A stretch of DNA of 64,000 nt, from NCBI GenBank assembly GCA_964503275.1, contig CAZCZO010000007.1, forward strand, positions 75,256-139,255. The letters run 5' to 3'. The DNA comes from DASRAP01 sp964503275 (GTDB lineage Bacteria > Gemmatimonadota > Gemmatimonadetes > Gemmatimonadales > Gemmatimonadaceae). The notes beneath the pieces were generated by a model, which saw only the letters and a list, made by a program, of their open reading frames with translations, was not told where the DNA came from and did not search any database. Positions 1 through 8,912 of this stretch are shown one piece after another. The position numbers and the translations under genes are program-made. Position 1 is the stretch's first letter. Each line of letters starts with the position of its first letter.

Positions 1-9
1 AAGCCGGCG

Positions 10-609
10 GTGGCGTGGGACCGCGAGGCGGGCGCATCGCGCATCGCAGGGCGGGCCGAGGCGCTGATCGCGGGAGTCGATGAAGTCGGACGGGGCCCCC
101 TGGCGGGCCCCGTTGTCGTGTGTGCCATCATCATGCCGCCGGGCCCGCCGATCGCCGGGGTCACGGATTCCAAGCGCCTCTCGGCCACCCGCCGGGAGGC
201 GCTCGACGTTCCCATCCGGGCGGCGGCGGTGGCGCTGGCCTTGGGGGCCGCCTCGGTCCGGGAGATCGAGCGCCTCAACATCTTGGGCGCCACGACGCTG
301 GCGATGCGGCGGGCGCTCCAGCGCTTGCCGCTGCGGCCTGACCGGGTGCTGATCGATGGGCGGCCGGTCCGGGGTCTGGGGATCGAGCACGAAGCCATCG
401 TGGGCGGGGACGCGTCGGTGTACGCGATCGCCTGCGCGTCGATCGTCGCCAAGGTGACCCGGGACCGGCTGATGCGGGCCTTGGCGGCGCGGTACGAGGG
501 TTATGGATGGGAGCGCAACGCTGGGTATGGGACGCCGGCCCATCTCGAGGCGATCCGGGCTGCGGGGGTCACGCCGCACCACCGCACGGGGTTTCTTCGG
601 GCTCTCTAG
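10..609 (+). CDS. rnhB: Ribonuclease HII
   Basis: Cleaves the RNA strand of RNA-DNA hybrids and removes misincorporated ribonucleotides in the cytoplasm. The sequence shows the RNase HII signature DEVGRGPLAGP near residues 24-34, TDSKRLS near 53, the ASIVAKVTRDR block near 142-152 and a GYGT-AHL stretch near the C-terminus. These supply the acidic metal-binding residues and the GRG substrate-recognition motif of the family. At 199 codons the length is normal. The start taken is a GTG at 10; because the window opens 9 bases earlier, a start further upstream cannot be excluded. The gene is followed by a 340-bp non-coding stretch. Confidence 0.93.
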   Translation: MAWDREAGASRIAGRAEALIAGVDEVGRGPLAGPVVVCAIIMPPGPPIAGVTDSKRLSATRREALDVPIRAAAVALALGAASVREIERLNILGATTLAMRRALQRLPLRPDRVLIDGRPVRGLGIEHEAIVGGDASVYAIACASIVAKVTRDRLMRALAARYEGYGWERNAGYGTPAHLEAIRAAGVTPHHRTGFLRAL

Positions 610-620
610 TCCCGATCCTG

Positions 621-662
621 GTGGTCGTGGCGGCCGCGGCCCGTGACCTCGGTGACGACCAC
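621..662 (+). terminator. Possible rnhB terminator hairpin
   Basis: GTGGTCGT at 621-628 pairs perfectly with ACGACCAC at 655-662. The 26-nt intervening segment is GC-rich and may fold further. There is no T-tract, so factor-independent termination is uncertain. Confidence 0.3.
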
Positions 663-687
663 TCGTCCATTCTCGCAAGCCCTCACC

Positions 688-717
688 TTGACCGCGTTGT
701 GGTCAGGGGCGTACTAT
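688..717 (+). promoter_or_regulatory. Sigma-70-type promoter for the giant lipoprotein gene
   Basis: TTGACC at 688-693 and TACTAT at 712-717 are separated by 18 bp; both match the consensus hexamers closely. The predicted transcription start is about 724, giving a 5' leader of roughly 225 nt before the ATG at 950. Confidence 0.6.
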
Positions 718-724
718 TGGGCAT

Positions 725-751
725 CCCGAACCACCGGAAAAGAGGTTCGGG
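725..751 (+). promoter_or_regulatory. Hairpin at predicted mRNA 5' end
   Basis: CCCGAACC (725-732) pairs perfectly with GGTTCGGG (744-751) around an 11-nt A-rich loop. It would begin within a base or two of the predicted transcription start. Terminal stem-loops of this kind can protect long-lived mRNAs from 5'-end-dependent decay; that role is inferred here. Confidence 0.4.
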
Positions 752-949
752 GGAGCGCACCGGTGTTCCAGGTGCTGTTGTCCAACGACTCTGTGGGGAG
801 TTGTTGGGCGGCGGCGTTGGGGCCTCGGAGCGTGCAGTCGTTCTGTGGTACCCGACACGTGCTCCACCGGTTTGGAGACCCCGGAGTGGCGAGTCGGTTC
901 CGAAGTCGCAGGAGAATGTAGGACCCCCAACTCACCTCATGGAGGGTGA

Positions 950-3900
950 ATGATCTCGGTTCCTCGTAGGCTCACACTCGGTTTGATCGTTGCGCTCGGC
1001 GCCGCTGCTTGCGGTGACGACGTGACGGTCTCCGAGACGCCGGCTCCGACGCCGGTGGTCCGCGCGGTGGTGGTATCGCCGTCGGCCGCCACGGTCGGTC
1101 TGCCCGGCTCGTTCACGTTCGGCGCCGCGGTTGACGCGGACGCCGGCCTTGCCACCACGGTCACGTGGTCGTCGTCCAATCCGGGCGTTGCGACTGTCGT
1201 GAACGGGGTCGCCACGGCCGCCTCGGCGGGTACGGCGTCGATTTGCGCGACGTCCACCGTTGATGCGAACAAGTCCAGCTGCGCCCAGTTGACGGTCGTG
1301 GCGCCGCCGCCGGCGGCGATCACGTCCGTGGAAGTGACGCCGATGTCGGCGTCCATCCCGACGGGTGGCACGTTCACGTTCGTGGCCTCGGTGCAGGCGA
1401 CGGGCAACGCGGCCCGCACGGTCACCTGGTCGTCCTCGAACACCAACATCGCGACCGTCAACGGTGGCGTCGTGACGGCCGGCAACACGCCGGGCTCGGT
1501 CGCGATCTGCGCCGCTTCGACGGTGGACGCGAACTTCCGCACCTGCGTGTCCCTGACCGTCGTGGGTTCGACGGCCACGGTGCGCTCGGTCAACGTGACG
1601 CCGTCCTCGGCCAACCTGCTCCGTGGTGAGTCGGTGACGCTGGGTGCCTCGGTGGACGCGGATGCGGGTGTCGCGCGCACGGTCACCTGGTCCTCCTCGA
1701 ATCCGTCGATCGCGACGGTGACGTCGGCCGGTGTCGTGACGGCGAGTGCCACCAACACGGGCGTCACGGCGGTCTGCGCGGCCTCGACGGTGGACAACAA
1801 CATCCGTTCCTGCGCCCAGATCACGGTCACGACGCCGCCGGCGCCGACCCCCGCCCAGATCGCGATCCAGTCGATCACGGTCGGTGGGAACCTGGCCGCT
1901 CCGGTCAACGTGAACAACGTGGCTGGTCAGATCGACGTCACGGTCATCGTGACGCCGAACGATCAGCAGGTCAGCGCCGTCGACATCTTGGTCGACGATC
2001 AGGTCGCGTCCACGCAGACGTTCACGGCGCAGGACGCCGAGGCGCTGTCGGGCAACCTGACGGGTGATGCGCGCACGGTGACGCTGTCCTTCGACACGCG
2101 TGCCCTCAACGCGAGCAACCAGCCCCGGTACGGCAACGGCAACCGCATCATCCGCGCGCGTCTCCGCGTCGCGGCGGGTCAGGGTGCCACGGGCGCCGAT
2201 GCGCTGCAGACGCTGACGTTCAACAACATCGACCGTCTCCTCATCCAGACCGCTCCGGTCGGGGCGTCGAACACGGCCGATGACGCCAACGGCCTCCGCT
2301 GGACGCGGACGCAGGGTGGCTATGGCGGCACGGTGACGTACGTCAGCTACTCGGGCCGCACCCCGGCCACGATCACGATCCGTCCGTTCTGCAACGGCGG
2401 TCCGTCGACCCTCGCGACCACGGTCGCGGGCTTCGTCGGTAGCTGGTCGCGCACCGCCGCCCAGATGGTCGGCTATGTGACGGGTGACACGCTCTGCGAC
2501 ATCGCCTTGGGCGAGTTGCCGACGGTCATCGGCCTGACGATGACTGACGGCAATCCTGCGCCGGCGGACATCATGACGAACGCGGCGACCTCGGCGGAGA
2601 ACATGCCGGCGCGTCGTCGTCTCGACAACGCGGCCCCGACCAACATGGACGTGGTCAACAACCTGCGTTCGGCGCCGGCGGCTGATGGCTGGATGAATGC
2701 GACGTACAACATCGCGACGGCGACGCCGACGACCACGTCCACGGACGCGGGCGTGGGCTTCCCGACGACGAACCGTCGTACGTGGTACTACTTCGGCTGC
2801 GGCCAGGGTTCGTCCTCGGCCCCGATCCAGTTCGACGGCACGGGCGCGAACATCCCCGAGTGCGAGTCGGACCGGACGAACAACGCGGTCTACACGATCC
2901 TCTACATCGAGCGCGACGCGCTCGGCAACGAGACGACGCTCCCCTCGGGCAGCCGTCGCAACGTTGGTGTTGACAAGACGGCGCCGACGGCGCGTTGGAG
3001 CACGAACTCCAACCCGAACCAGGCGATCCGCAACACGGCTGGTACGCTGATCCCGGAGTTCCGGGACATCGGCTCCGGCATGCTGGCGACCTCGGCGGTC
3101 TCGGGTCACCAGGTCCTGGGCTCGCGTGCGCAGTTCGGCAGCACGCGTCCGAACTCGCTGGGCTGCTATCGCTTGGATGGCTCGGCCCCGGGCACGGGCA
3201 ATCCGGCGGCGCCTTCGGGCACTGATCCGTTCGGCACGACGGCGTCGGGCTGCAACAGCCTGCTCCTCACGTCGAGCCTCTCGGCGCTCGGCTCGCCGAA
3301 CTCGGATGGCTGGCGCACGGGTGAGAACCTGGCGGCTGGCATCCTGAACAACATCATCCGTCTCCACGTCTTCGCGACGGACCGCGCCGGTAACGCGTCC
3401 GAGGCGCTGACGCGCAGCATCCTGGTCGACAACACGAACCCGGACGCGGCGACGGTCACCTCGATCCCGACCGCCTTCACGACCACGCAGCCGGTCGTCA
3501 CGGTCGAGTATCAGGACAATGTGAAGGTCACGGGTGGCGCGCTGCGCATGTCGTACGACAACGGCGTGGTGCTCCGCTATCCGTTCGCGCAGCTCTCCCA
3601 GCCGTTCGGGGTGCCGCTCAACGCGATCAACCTGAGCCAGCAGATGACGCCGAACTACCCGGGCGTCTTCATCATCGGTCTGTCGTCGAACTTCTCGGCG
3701 CCGACCTCGCGGGTCTCGGGCGTGCAGGCGTCGATCTCCGACGCGCAGTCGAACCTGTTCGCGTCCGCGGTGGATCCGGTCCCGACGCAGTACGTCACGC
3801 TCCCGACTGGTTCGGTGACGGCGACGTCCTTCGCGGTGCTCTCGGCCCTCTCCAGCGGCTCGGTGCAGGCGCAGATGAACACGGGCTCGGTCAATGGCTC

Positions 3901-6900
3901 GAACCCGTTCTCGACGGTGCACTTCTACCGCCGCCTCGCGGACGGCTCCTGGCAGTACTACGGCCAGCAGACGTCGCCGGTGGTGTCGGATGTCAGCATC
4001 TTCGATCAGACCAAGATCCTGACGTGGTCGGTGAATGCCGCCGATCGCGCGCGCAGCGAGACGTCGACGGCCCTGGTCGATGCGGCGGTCTCGGGTGATG
4101 TCATGGTGGCGATCGGTGTCCGGAGCAACGGCGCGGGTCACCTCACGACGGCGACGACGATCGGCATGCCGAACGCCTTGGCGAGCCTGTCGGCCTCGAT
4201 CACCAGCACGAACGTCCGCGGCCCGAGCCAGACGTACAACACGGCCAACTCGGGTGGCACGACGACGAACACGAACATCCTGCCGACGTACATCAGCGGG
4301 CTTGACCGGACGAACATCACGAACGGCATGCAGCTGACGATCACGCGTGGCACGGTGGTCCGGAACAACATCGGCGGCCTGCCGTCGACGAATACCGTCA
4401 CCTACGCCTGCTCCTCGTCGAACACGCTCCGCGCGACGGTCGTCGTGTCTGGTTCGGATTGCGTGGTCACGGGTGGTCAGGAGTCGGGCCCGGTCACGAT
4501 CACTTGGTCGGCGACGGCCGGTGCGGTGGCTGGCACGACAGCGAACACGGTCAGCGCGGCGACCTCGCTCGTGAACACGGGTGACGTTGCGGTGGCGCTT
4601 GAGCTGTTCGGCAACAGCACCTGGATCGCTCCGGGCGGTACGAACGTCTTCGACAATCGTACTATCTATGCCCCGGGCGCCTCGGTGTCGATCATCGGTC
4701 AGGTCGTCCGCCCGAGCAACATCTCGGCGGGTGGCTACACGGGTGCGGTCGCGATCTGTCAGACGGATCGTCCGGACCTCGTGACGGTGACGCCGGGTAC
4801 GACGACGATCGCGTCGGTCAACTACCCGACCTGTAACATCACGTCCAACGTCCCGCTCACCACGGCGACGGAAGTGAATGTGGCCCTGCGTGTGAACCTC
4901 CCGGCGGAGAATGGTCTCTCGGCCGTGACGTTCGAGCAGTCGCGCAAGCTCACGCTGACGCCGTCCGCTCAGGCGACGTCGATGAACACGTCGAACGGCC
5001 CGCTCGCGCTGGCGCGTCCGACGGGTACGCCGACGACGTCCTCGGTGGTCGGTGCGATCGTCCGTAACGTCGGCGCCGGTACGGCTCCGGCCATCAACGG
5101 AACGTGCTCCTCCGACAACACGTCGGTGGTCACGGTGCCGAGCTCGGCCTCGATCGCGGGCGACATCGCGACCTGCGCGGTCTCGCTCGGTACGACGCAT
5201 GGCTCCGCCACGGTCACCATCACGGTGAACGCTCCGGCGTACACCATCGGCAACACGACGGTCGCGGCGCAGACGTTCACGGCGACGCGCACCTTCACCG
5301 TGCTGAACTCGCAGGTCTCCGTCGCGTCGACGGTGCTGGCGCGCAATGTGCTGGCGACGCCGTTCACGCCGGTCACGCACCTTGGTGGTGCGGCCTCGCG
5401 CACGTTCTCGGTCTCCCCGGCCCTCCCGGCGGGCTTGACCATGAATGCCTCGACGGGCCAGATCACCGGCACGCCGACGGTCGCGTCTGCGGCGACGACC
5501 TACACGGTCACGATCACGGATGCGGGCGGCGCGGTCGCGCAGACCCGTACCTTCAGCCTCACGGTCAGCGACGTGCTGACGGCGACGACCAACGCGCCGG
5601 CGGCTCGTATCTTCAACGCGTCGGGTTCGACGATCACCTTCACGCCGGTCTCGGCGTCGGGTGGTACGGCCCCGTACACGTTCGCCCTCACGGGTGAGTT
5701 CCCGGGCACCCTGGCGCTCAACACGAGCACGGGCGTGGTCTCGGGTATCGTCGCGACGCCGACGAACACGACGGTCAGCTACACGGTCGTTGTGACGGAC
5801 GCGCTCGGCGAGCAGGCGCAGGCCAGCTTCACGCTGCGCATCAACCCGACGCTGACGGTCGCGGCCAACACCACGGTCATCCAGCTGACGGAAGGTCAGA
5901 CCTTGGCGACGACGACGGTCGCAACGGCCTCGGGCGGTTCGCCCGCGATCGTGGCGTCGCCGTTGACCTCGCTGTTCGGTCTGACGCGCAGCTTCAACTC
6001 CGGTACGGGTCAGTACCAGCTCAGCGGTACGGCCACGTCCAACAACAACGGTGTCGCCCAGACGCAGACCGCGAGCTTCACGGACGCGATCTCCACGCCT
6101 GCGGTGACGTCGAACTACACGGTCGCCGTGTGGCCGAGCATCGCCACCACGGTCGTCACGCCGAACGTCACGTTGACGGCTGGTGTGGCGTACTCGGGCA
6201 CCACCGTCCAGCCGGTCACGGCGACGGGCGGTCGTCCGGCGCTGTCCTACACGGTCGCTCCGGCCCTCCCGGCCGGCGTCACCATGAACAGCGCGAACGG
6301 TGCGATCACGGGCACGCCGAGCATCGCGGCTTCGGGCCAGACCTACACGGTCACGGTCACGGACGCGAACGGCGCGACCGCGCAGGCTTCGTTCGAACTT
6401 GCGGTCGCTGGCTCCCCGCCGAACGCCCCTGCGGCGCCGACGGCTGCTGCGGCCTCGAGCACCAGTGCCACGGTGACCTGGGTCGCTCCGGCCCAGGGTG
6501 GTGCCCCGATCTCGGCCTATGAAGTCCAGTGGGCCTTGGCGAGCGCGCCGACCACCTGGATCGGCACGCAGAGCACGGGCAACGTCCTGAACACCACGGT
6601 CACCGGCCTCACGGCTGGCCAGTCCTACGTGTTCCGCGTCGCGGCCTCGAACGCCTTCGGGCAGAGCGCCTTCTCGGGTGCATCGGCGTCGGTGACGCTG
6701 CCGCTGCCGCCGACGATCGCGCCGAACCAGACGCCGTTCGCGTGGACCGCTGGTCACCCGATCACGGGCTACACGCCGGCGATCGGTTCCAACGGTCAGG
6801 CGCCGCGTGTCTACTCGCTGACGGGTAGCACGCCGCCGGGTCTCACCATCAACGCGTCCACGGGCGCGGTGACGGGGACGCCCACGACGCCTGGTGTCTA

Positions 6901-8602
6901 CAACTTCAACGTCGTCTACACGGACGCGCTCAGCCAGTCGGCCACGCAGGCGGTGCAGTTGACCGTCAACGCGGCCAACAGCCTGAGCCCGGCCACGCAG
7001 ACGCTGGAGTTCACGGTCAACTCGCCGTACAACCTGAACCCGCTCACGCCGGCCGGTGGCACTGGGACGCCGCCGTACGCGTGGTCGGTCTCGCCGGCGC
7101 TGCCGACGGGTCTGACGTTGAATGCGGCGACGGGCAACATCTCGGGTACGCCGACGGTGGTCATCCAGCCGGTGACGGCGTACACGGTCACGATCACGGA
7201 CGCGGTCGGCGCTACGGCGACGGCGACGCTCAACATCGTGACGGGTAATCCGCCGGCGGCTCCGCTTGCGCCGACGGTGCAGCTCCTGTCGTCGACCTCG
7301 GCGGCGGTCACGTGGGTCGCGCCGGCGTCGCCGGATGCTCCGATCTCGGTCTACAACATCGAGTATCAGAACATCACGGATGCGCCTGGTGTGTGGGTCT
7401 CGGCCCCGAACGTGAACCACCCGACGGTCACCACGAACCTCACGGGGCTCATCCCGAACAAGCTGTACAACGTTCGGGTCCGTGCGGTGAGTGTCTTCGG
7501 CGCGGGTGCGTTCTCGCCGCCGAGCGTGAACTTCAACACGCCGGCGACCTTGGCCGCCGCGTTCAACTACAACATCGTCCTCACGCAGGGCGTTGCGATG
7601 ACCGGCGGTCAGGGTCAGCCGGTGTCCGCGACGGGCGGTATCCCGCCGTATGCGTGGTCCGTGTCGCCGGCCTTGCCGGCGGGTCTCTCCTTGAACGCTG
7701 CGACGGGCCAGATCACCGGCACGCCGACGGCGGCGCAGGGCGCGACCAACTACACGATGACCATCAACGACGCCGGTGCTGATCCGAACGCCACGCAAGG
7801 GTTCACGATCACGATCAACGCGCCGCTCACGACGACGCTGGTGTCGTCGGGCTACGTGTTGAACCAGGGCACGCTGTACACCAACCTGCAGCCGGTGACG
7901 GCCAGCGGTGGTACGGCGCCGATCACGTGGGGCGTCAGCCCCGCGCTGCCGACGGGCTTGAGCCTGAACCCGGCGACGGGTCAGATCTCGGGCACGCCGA
8001 CGGCCACGCAGATCGGGACGGACTACACCCTCACGGCGACCGAAGCGAACGGGTCGACGTCCTCGAAGGTCGTGAACATCGCGATCATCGGCGGCGCTGG
8101 CATCTTCGCGACGGCGACGGTGTCGGGTAGCACTGTCGGCCAGAACGGCGGTGGGGAAGACTGGTCCAACCTCGCGAATGCCTTGGCAGCTGGTGGTGGC
8201 TCTGCCACCGTCAACTTCACCGGCAGCGACCAGTCCGAGTTCCTCAACGTGACGAATTTCGGGTTGGCCATCCCGGGTGGTGCCACGATCCTCGGCATCA
8301 ACGTGATCGTCTCCCGGAATCAGTCGGGTCCTGGCGCTCGGAACATCGAGGATGACAACATCGAGCTGACCAAGAACGGCACGACCAGTGTCGGCTCGAA
8401 CCTCGCTGTGGGCGGAACTTGGCCCGCGTCGCTGACCGACATCACCTACGCTGGCGGACTGTGGGGAACCACGTGGACGCCCGCCGAAGTGAACGCGGCG
8501 ACCTTCGGTGTGCGCATTCGTGTCGAGGCCACGGGTGGCGGCGGAAGCCGTCAGGCCAACATCGATCACGTGCGCGTGCAGGTGATCTACCTGGTCCCGT
8601 AA
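950..8602 (+). CDS. Giant surface lipoprotein with BIG2, putative-Ig and fibronectin III repeats
   Basis: A 2,550-residue predicted cell-surface or secreted repeat protein. A signal segment ends in GAAAC with the lipid-anchor Cys at residue 21, so outer-membrane anchoring is likely. Three BIG2-like domains follow at about 36-118, 123-204 and 211-294, each with the WSSSN core and an unusual conserved Cys pair around TVDAN/TVDNN. A long Ig-like middle region leads to about seven He_PIG-type repeats (LPxGLxxNxxTGxxxGTP) at roughly 1490, 1578, 1768, 1962, 2045, 2236 and 2327. Two fibronectin III domains sit at about 1824-1918 and 2101-2200, and the C-terminal 170 residues look like a jelly-roll beta domain. 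The start is set by GGAGGG 3 nt before the ATG. Ligand and role (adhesion, matrix, polymer binding) are unknown. Confidence 0.85.
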   Translation: MISVPRRLTLGLIVALGAAACGDDVTVSETPAPTPVVRAVVVSPSAATVGLPGSFTFGAAVDADAGLATTVTWSSSNPGVATVVNGVATAASAGTASICATSTVDANKSSCAQLTVVAPPPAAITSVEVTPMSASIPTGGTFTFVASVQATGNAARTVTWSSSNTNIATVNGGVVTAGNTPGSVAICAASTVDANFRTCVSLTVVGSTATVRSVNVTPSSANLLRGESVTLGASVDADAGVARTVTWSSSNPSIATVTSAGVVTASATNTGVTAVCAASTVDNNIRSCAQITVTTPPAPTPAQIAIQSITVGGNLAAPVNVNNVAGQIDVTVIVTPNDQQVSAVDILVDDQVASTQTFTAQDAEALSGNLTGDARTVTLSFDTRALNASNQPRYGNGNRIIRARLRVAAGQGATGADALQTLTFNNIDRLLIQTAPVGASNTADDANGLRWTRTQGGYGGTVTYVSYSGRTPATITIRPFCNGGPSTLATTVAGFVGSWSRTAAQMVGYVTGDTLCDIALGELPTVIGLTMTDGNPAPADIMTNAATSAENMPARRRLDNAAPTNMDVVNNLRSAPAADGWMNATYNIATATPTTTSTDAGVGFPTTNRRTWYYFGCGQGSSSAPIQFDGTGANIPECESDRTNNAVYTILYIERDALGNETTLPSGSRRNVGVDKTAPTARWSTNSNPNQAIRNTAGTLIPEFRDIGSGMLATSAVSGHQVLGSRAQFGSTRPNSLGCYRLDGSAPGTGNPAAPSGTDPFGTTASGCNSLLLTSSLSALGSPNSDGWRTGENLAAGILNNIIRLHVFATDRAGNASEALTRSILVDNTNPDAATVTSIPTAFTTTQPVVTVEYQDNVKVTGGALRMSYDNGVVLRYPFAQLSQPFGVPLNAINLSQQMTPNYPGVFIIGLSSNFSAPTSRVSGVQASISDAQSNLFASAVDPVPTQYVTLPTGSVTATSFAVLSALSSGSVQAQMNTGSVNGSNPFSTVHFYRRLADGSWQYYGQQTSPVVSDVSIFDQTKILTWSVNAADRARSETSTALVDAAVSGDVMVAIGVRSNGAGHLTTATTIGMPNALASLSASITSTNVRGPSQTYNTANSGGTTTNTNILPTYISGLDRTNITNGMQLTITRGTVVRNNIGGLPSTNTVTYACSSSNTLRATVVVSGSDCVVTGGQESGPVTITWSATAGAVAGTTANTVSAATSLVNTGDVAVALELFGNSTWIAPGGTNVFDNRTIYAPGASVSIIGQVVRPSNISAGGYTGAVAICQTDRPDLVTVTPGTTTIASVNYPTCNITSNVPLTTATEVNVALRVNLPAENGLSAVTFEQSRKLTLTPSAQATSMNTSNGPLALARPTGTPTTSSVVGAIVRNVGAGTAPAINGTCSSDNTSVVTVPSSASIAGDIATCAVSLGTTHGSATVTITVNAPAYTIGNTTVAAQTFTATRTFTVLNSQVSVASTVLARNVLATPFTPVTHLGGAASRTFSVSPALPAGLTMNASTGQITGTPTVASAATTYTVTITDAGGAVAQTRTFSLTVSDVLTATTNAPAARIFNASGSTITFTPVSASGGTAPYTFALTGEFPGTLALNTSTGVVSGIVATPTNTTVSYTVVVTDALGEQAQASFTLRINPTLTVAANTTVIQLTEGQTLATTTVATASGGSPAIVASPLTSLFGLTRSFNSGTGQYQLSGTATSNNNGVAQTQTASFTDAISTPAVTSNYTVAVWPSIATTVVTPNVTLTAGVAYSGTTVQPVTATGGRPALSYTVAPALPAGVTMNSANGAITGTPSIAASGQTYTVTVTDANGATAQASFELAVAGSPPNAPAAPTAAAASSTSATVTWVAPAQGGAPISAYEVQWALASAPTTWIGTQSTGNVLNTTVTGLTAGQSYVFRVAASNAFGQSAFSGASASVTLPLPPTIAPNQTPFAWTAGHPITGYTPAIGSNGQAPRVYSLTGSTPPGLTINASTGAVTGTPTTPGVYNFNVVYTDALSQSATQAVQLTVNAANSLSPATQTLEFTVNSPYNLNPLTPAGGTGTPPYAWSVSPALPTGLTLNAATGNISGTPTVVIQPVTAYTVTITDAVGATATATLNIVTGNPPAAPLAPTVQLLSSTSAAVTWVAPASPDAPISVYNIEYQNITDAPGVWVSAPNVNHPTVTTNLTGLIPNKLYNVRVRAVSVFGAGAFSPPSVNFNTPATLAAAFNYNIVLTQGVAMTGGQGQPVSATGGIPPYAWSVSPALPAGLSLNAATGQITGTPTAAQGATNYTMTINDAGADPNATQGFTITINAPLTTTLVSSGYVLNQGTLYTNLQPVTASGGTAPITWGVSPALPTGLSLNPATGQISGTPTATQIGTDYTLTATEANGSTSSKVVNIAIIGGAGIFATATVSGSTVGQNGGGEDWSNLANALAAGGGSATVNFTGSDQSEFLNVTNFGLAIPGGATILGINVIVSRNQSGPGARNIEDDNIELTKNGTTSVGSNLAVGGTWPASLTDITYAGGLWGTTWTPAEVNAATFGVRIRVEATGGGGSRQANIDHVRVQVIYLVP

Positions 8603-8611
8603 TCACGGGTA

Positions 8612-8658
8612 GCGACCCCCTCACTGGCGGCAGCAGCACGCTGCCAGTGAGGAGTCGC
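8612..8658 (+). terminator. Hairpin downstream of giant lipoprotein gene
   Basis: Nested arms GCGAC/GTCGC (8612-8616, 8654-8658) and CTCACTGGC/GCCAGTGAG (8620-8628, 8643-8651) form a long interrupted stem just after the stop codon. No T-tract follows. Confidence 0.5.
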
Positions 8659-8679
8659 ACCAGAACGCAGTCGCAGTGA

Positions 8680-8711
8680 ACGACGGGCCCGGCGCAAGCC
8701 GGGCCCGTCGT
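8680..8711 (+). terminator. Strong 14-bp hairpin with GCAA tetraloop
   Basis: A perfect 14-bp stem (8680-8693 with 8698-8711) is closed by a GCAA loop, a stable GNRA-type tetraloop. It lies about 80 bp after the giant gene and is very likely its main transcription end, though only scattered T residues follow. Confidence 0.6.
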
Positions 8712-8912
8712 GCGTTGCTCCCGGCGTTGCCGCGCACGCCAGTGCACGCGATGATCCGTGCGCCGGTACCATCCACCCGCCCCCATCGCCATATTTCAAC
8801 AGAACGCGGCGCGCGACGTTATCCACTCGTCCCCGCTCCCCTTTGTTGACGTGGCCTGGTGCCCGGCCCGCGTGGTCGGCACAGCAGCTGTGGCCCCCCT
8901 CCGACACGGTCG
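8712..8912. other. Intergenic stretch before antiporter
   Basis: With the hairpins above, this completes a roughly 310-bp gap. I see no gene. TTATCCACT at 8819-8827 differs from a perfect DnaA box by one base, but it stands alone. A TTGACG at 8845 has no convincing -10 partner. Confidence 0.5.

Larger units (their letters stand above)
610..949 (+). other. Intergenic region with promoter and long leader
   Basis: This 340-bp gap has no convincing gene; the short frames in it lack family resemblance and ribosome-binding sites. It holds a possible rnhB terminator hairpin, a good promoter (688-717), a hairpin at the predicted transcript 5' end (725-751), about 190 bases of unexplained G/T-rich leader, and a Shine-Dalgarno GGAGGG at 941-946 for the next gene. 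Confidence 0.7.

Noticed and set aside
643..935. Short frames in the gap before the giant gene
   Set aside because: Several overlapping frames, none with a ribosome-binding site or recognisable protein; the stretch is better explained as an mRNA leader.
932..8569. A 2,545-codon open frame on the minus strand, opposite the giant lipoprotein
   Set aside because: It is extremely Arg-rich and low in hydrophobic residues, has no signal or domain, and mirrors the ACG/GCG-rich codons of the plus gene. It is a composition artefact.
8819..8827. TTATCCACT, one base from a DnaA box
   Set aside because: It stands alone, with no AT-rich unwinding region and no dnaA or dnaN nearby, so not an origin.
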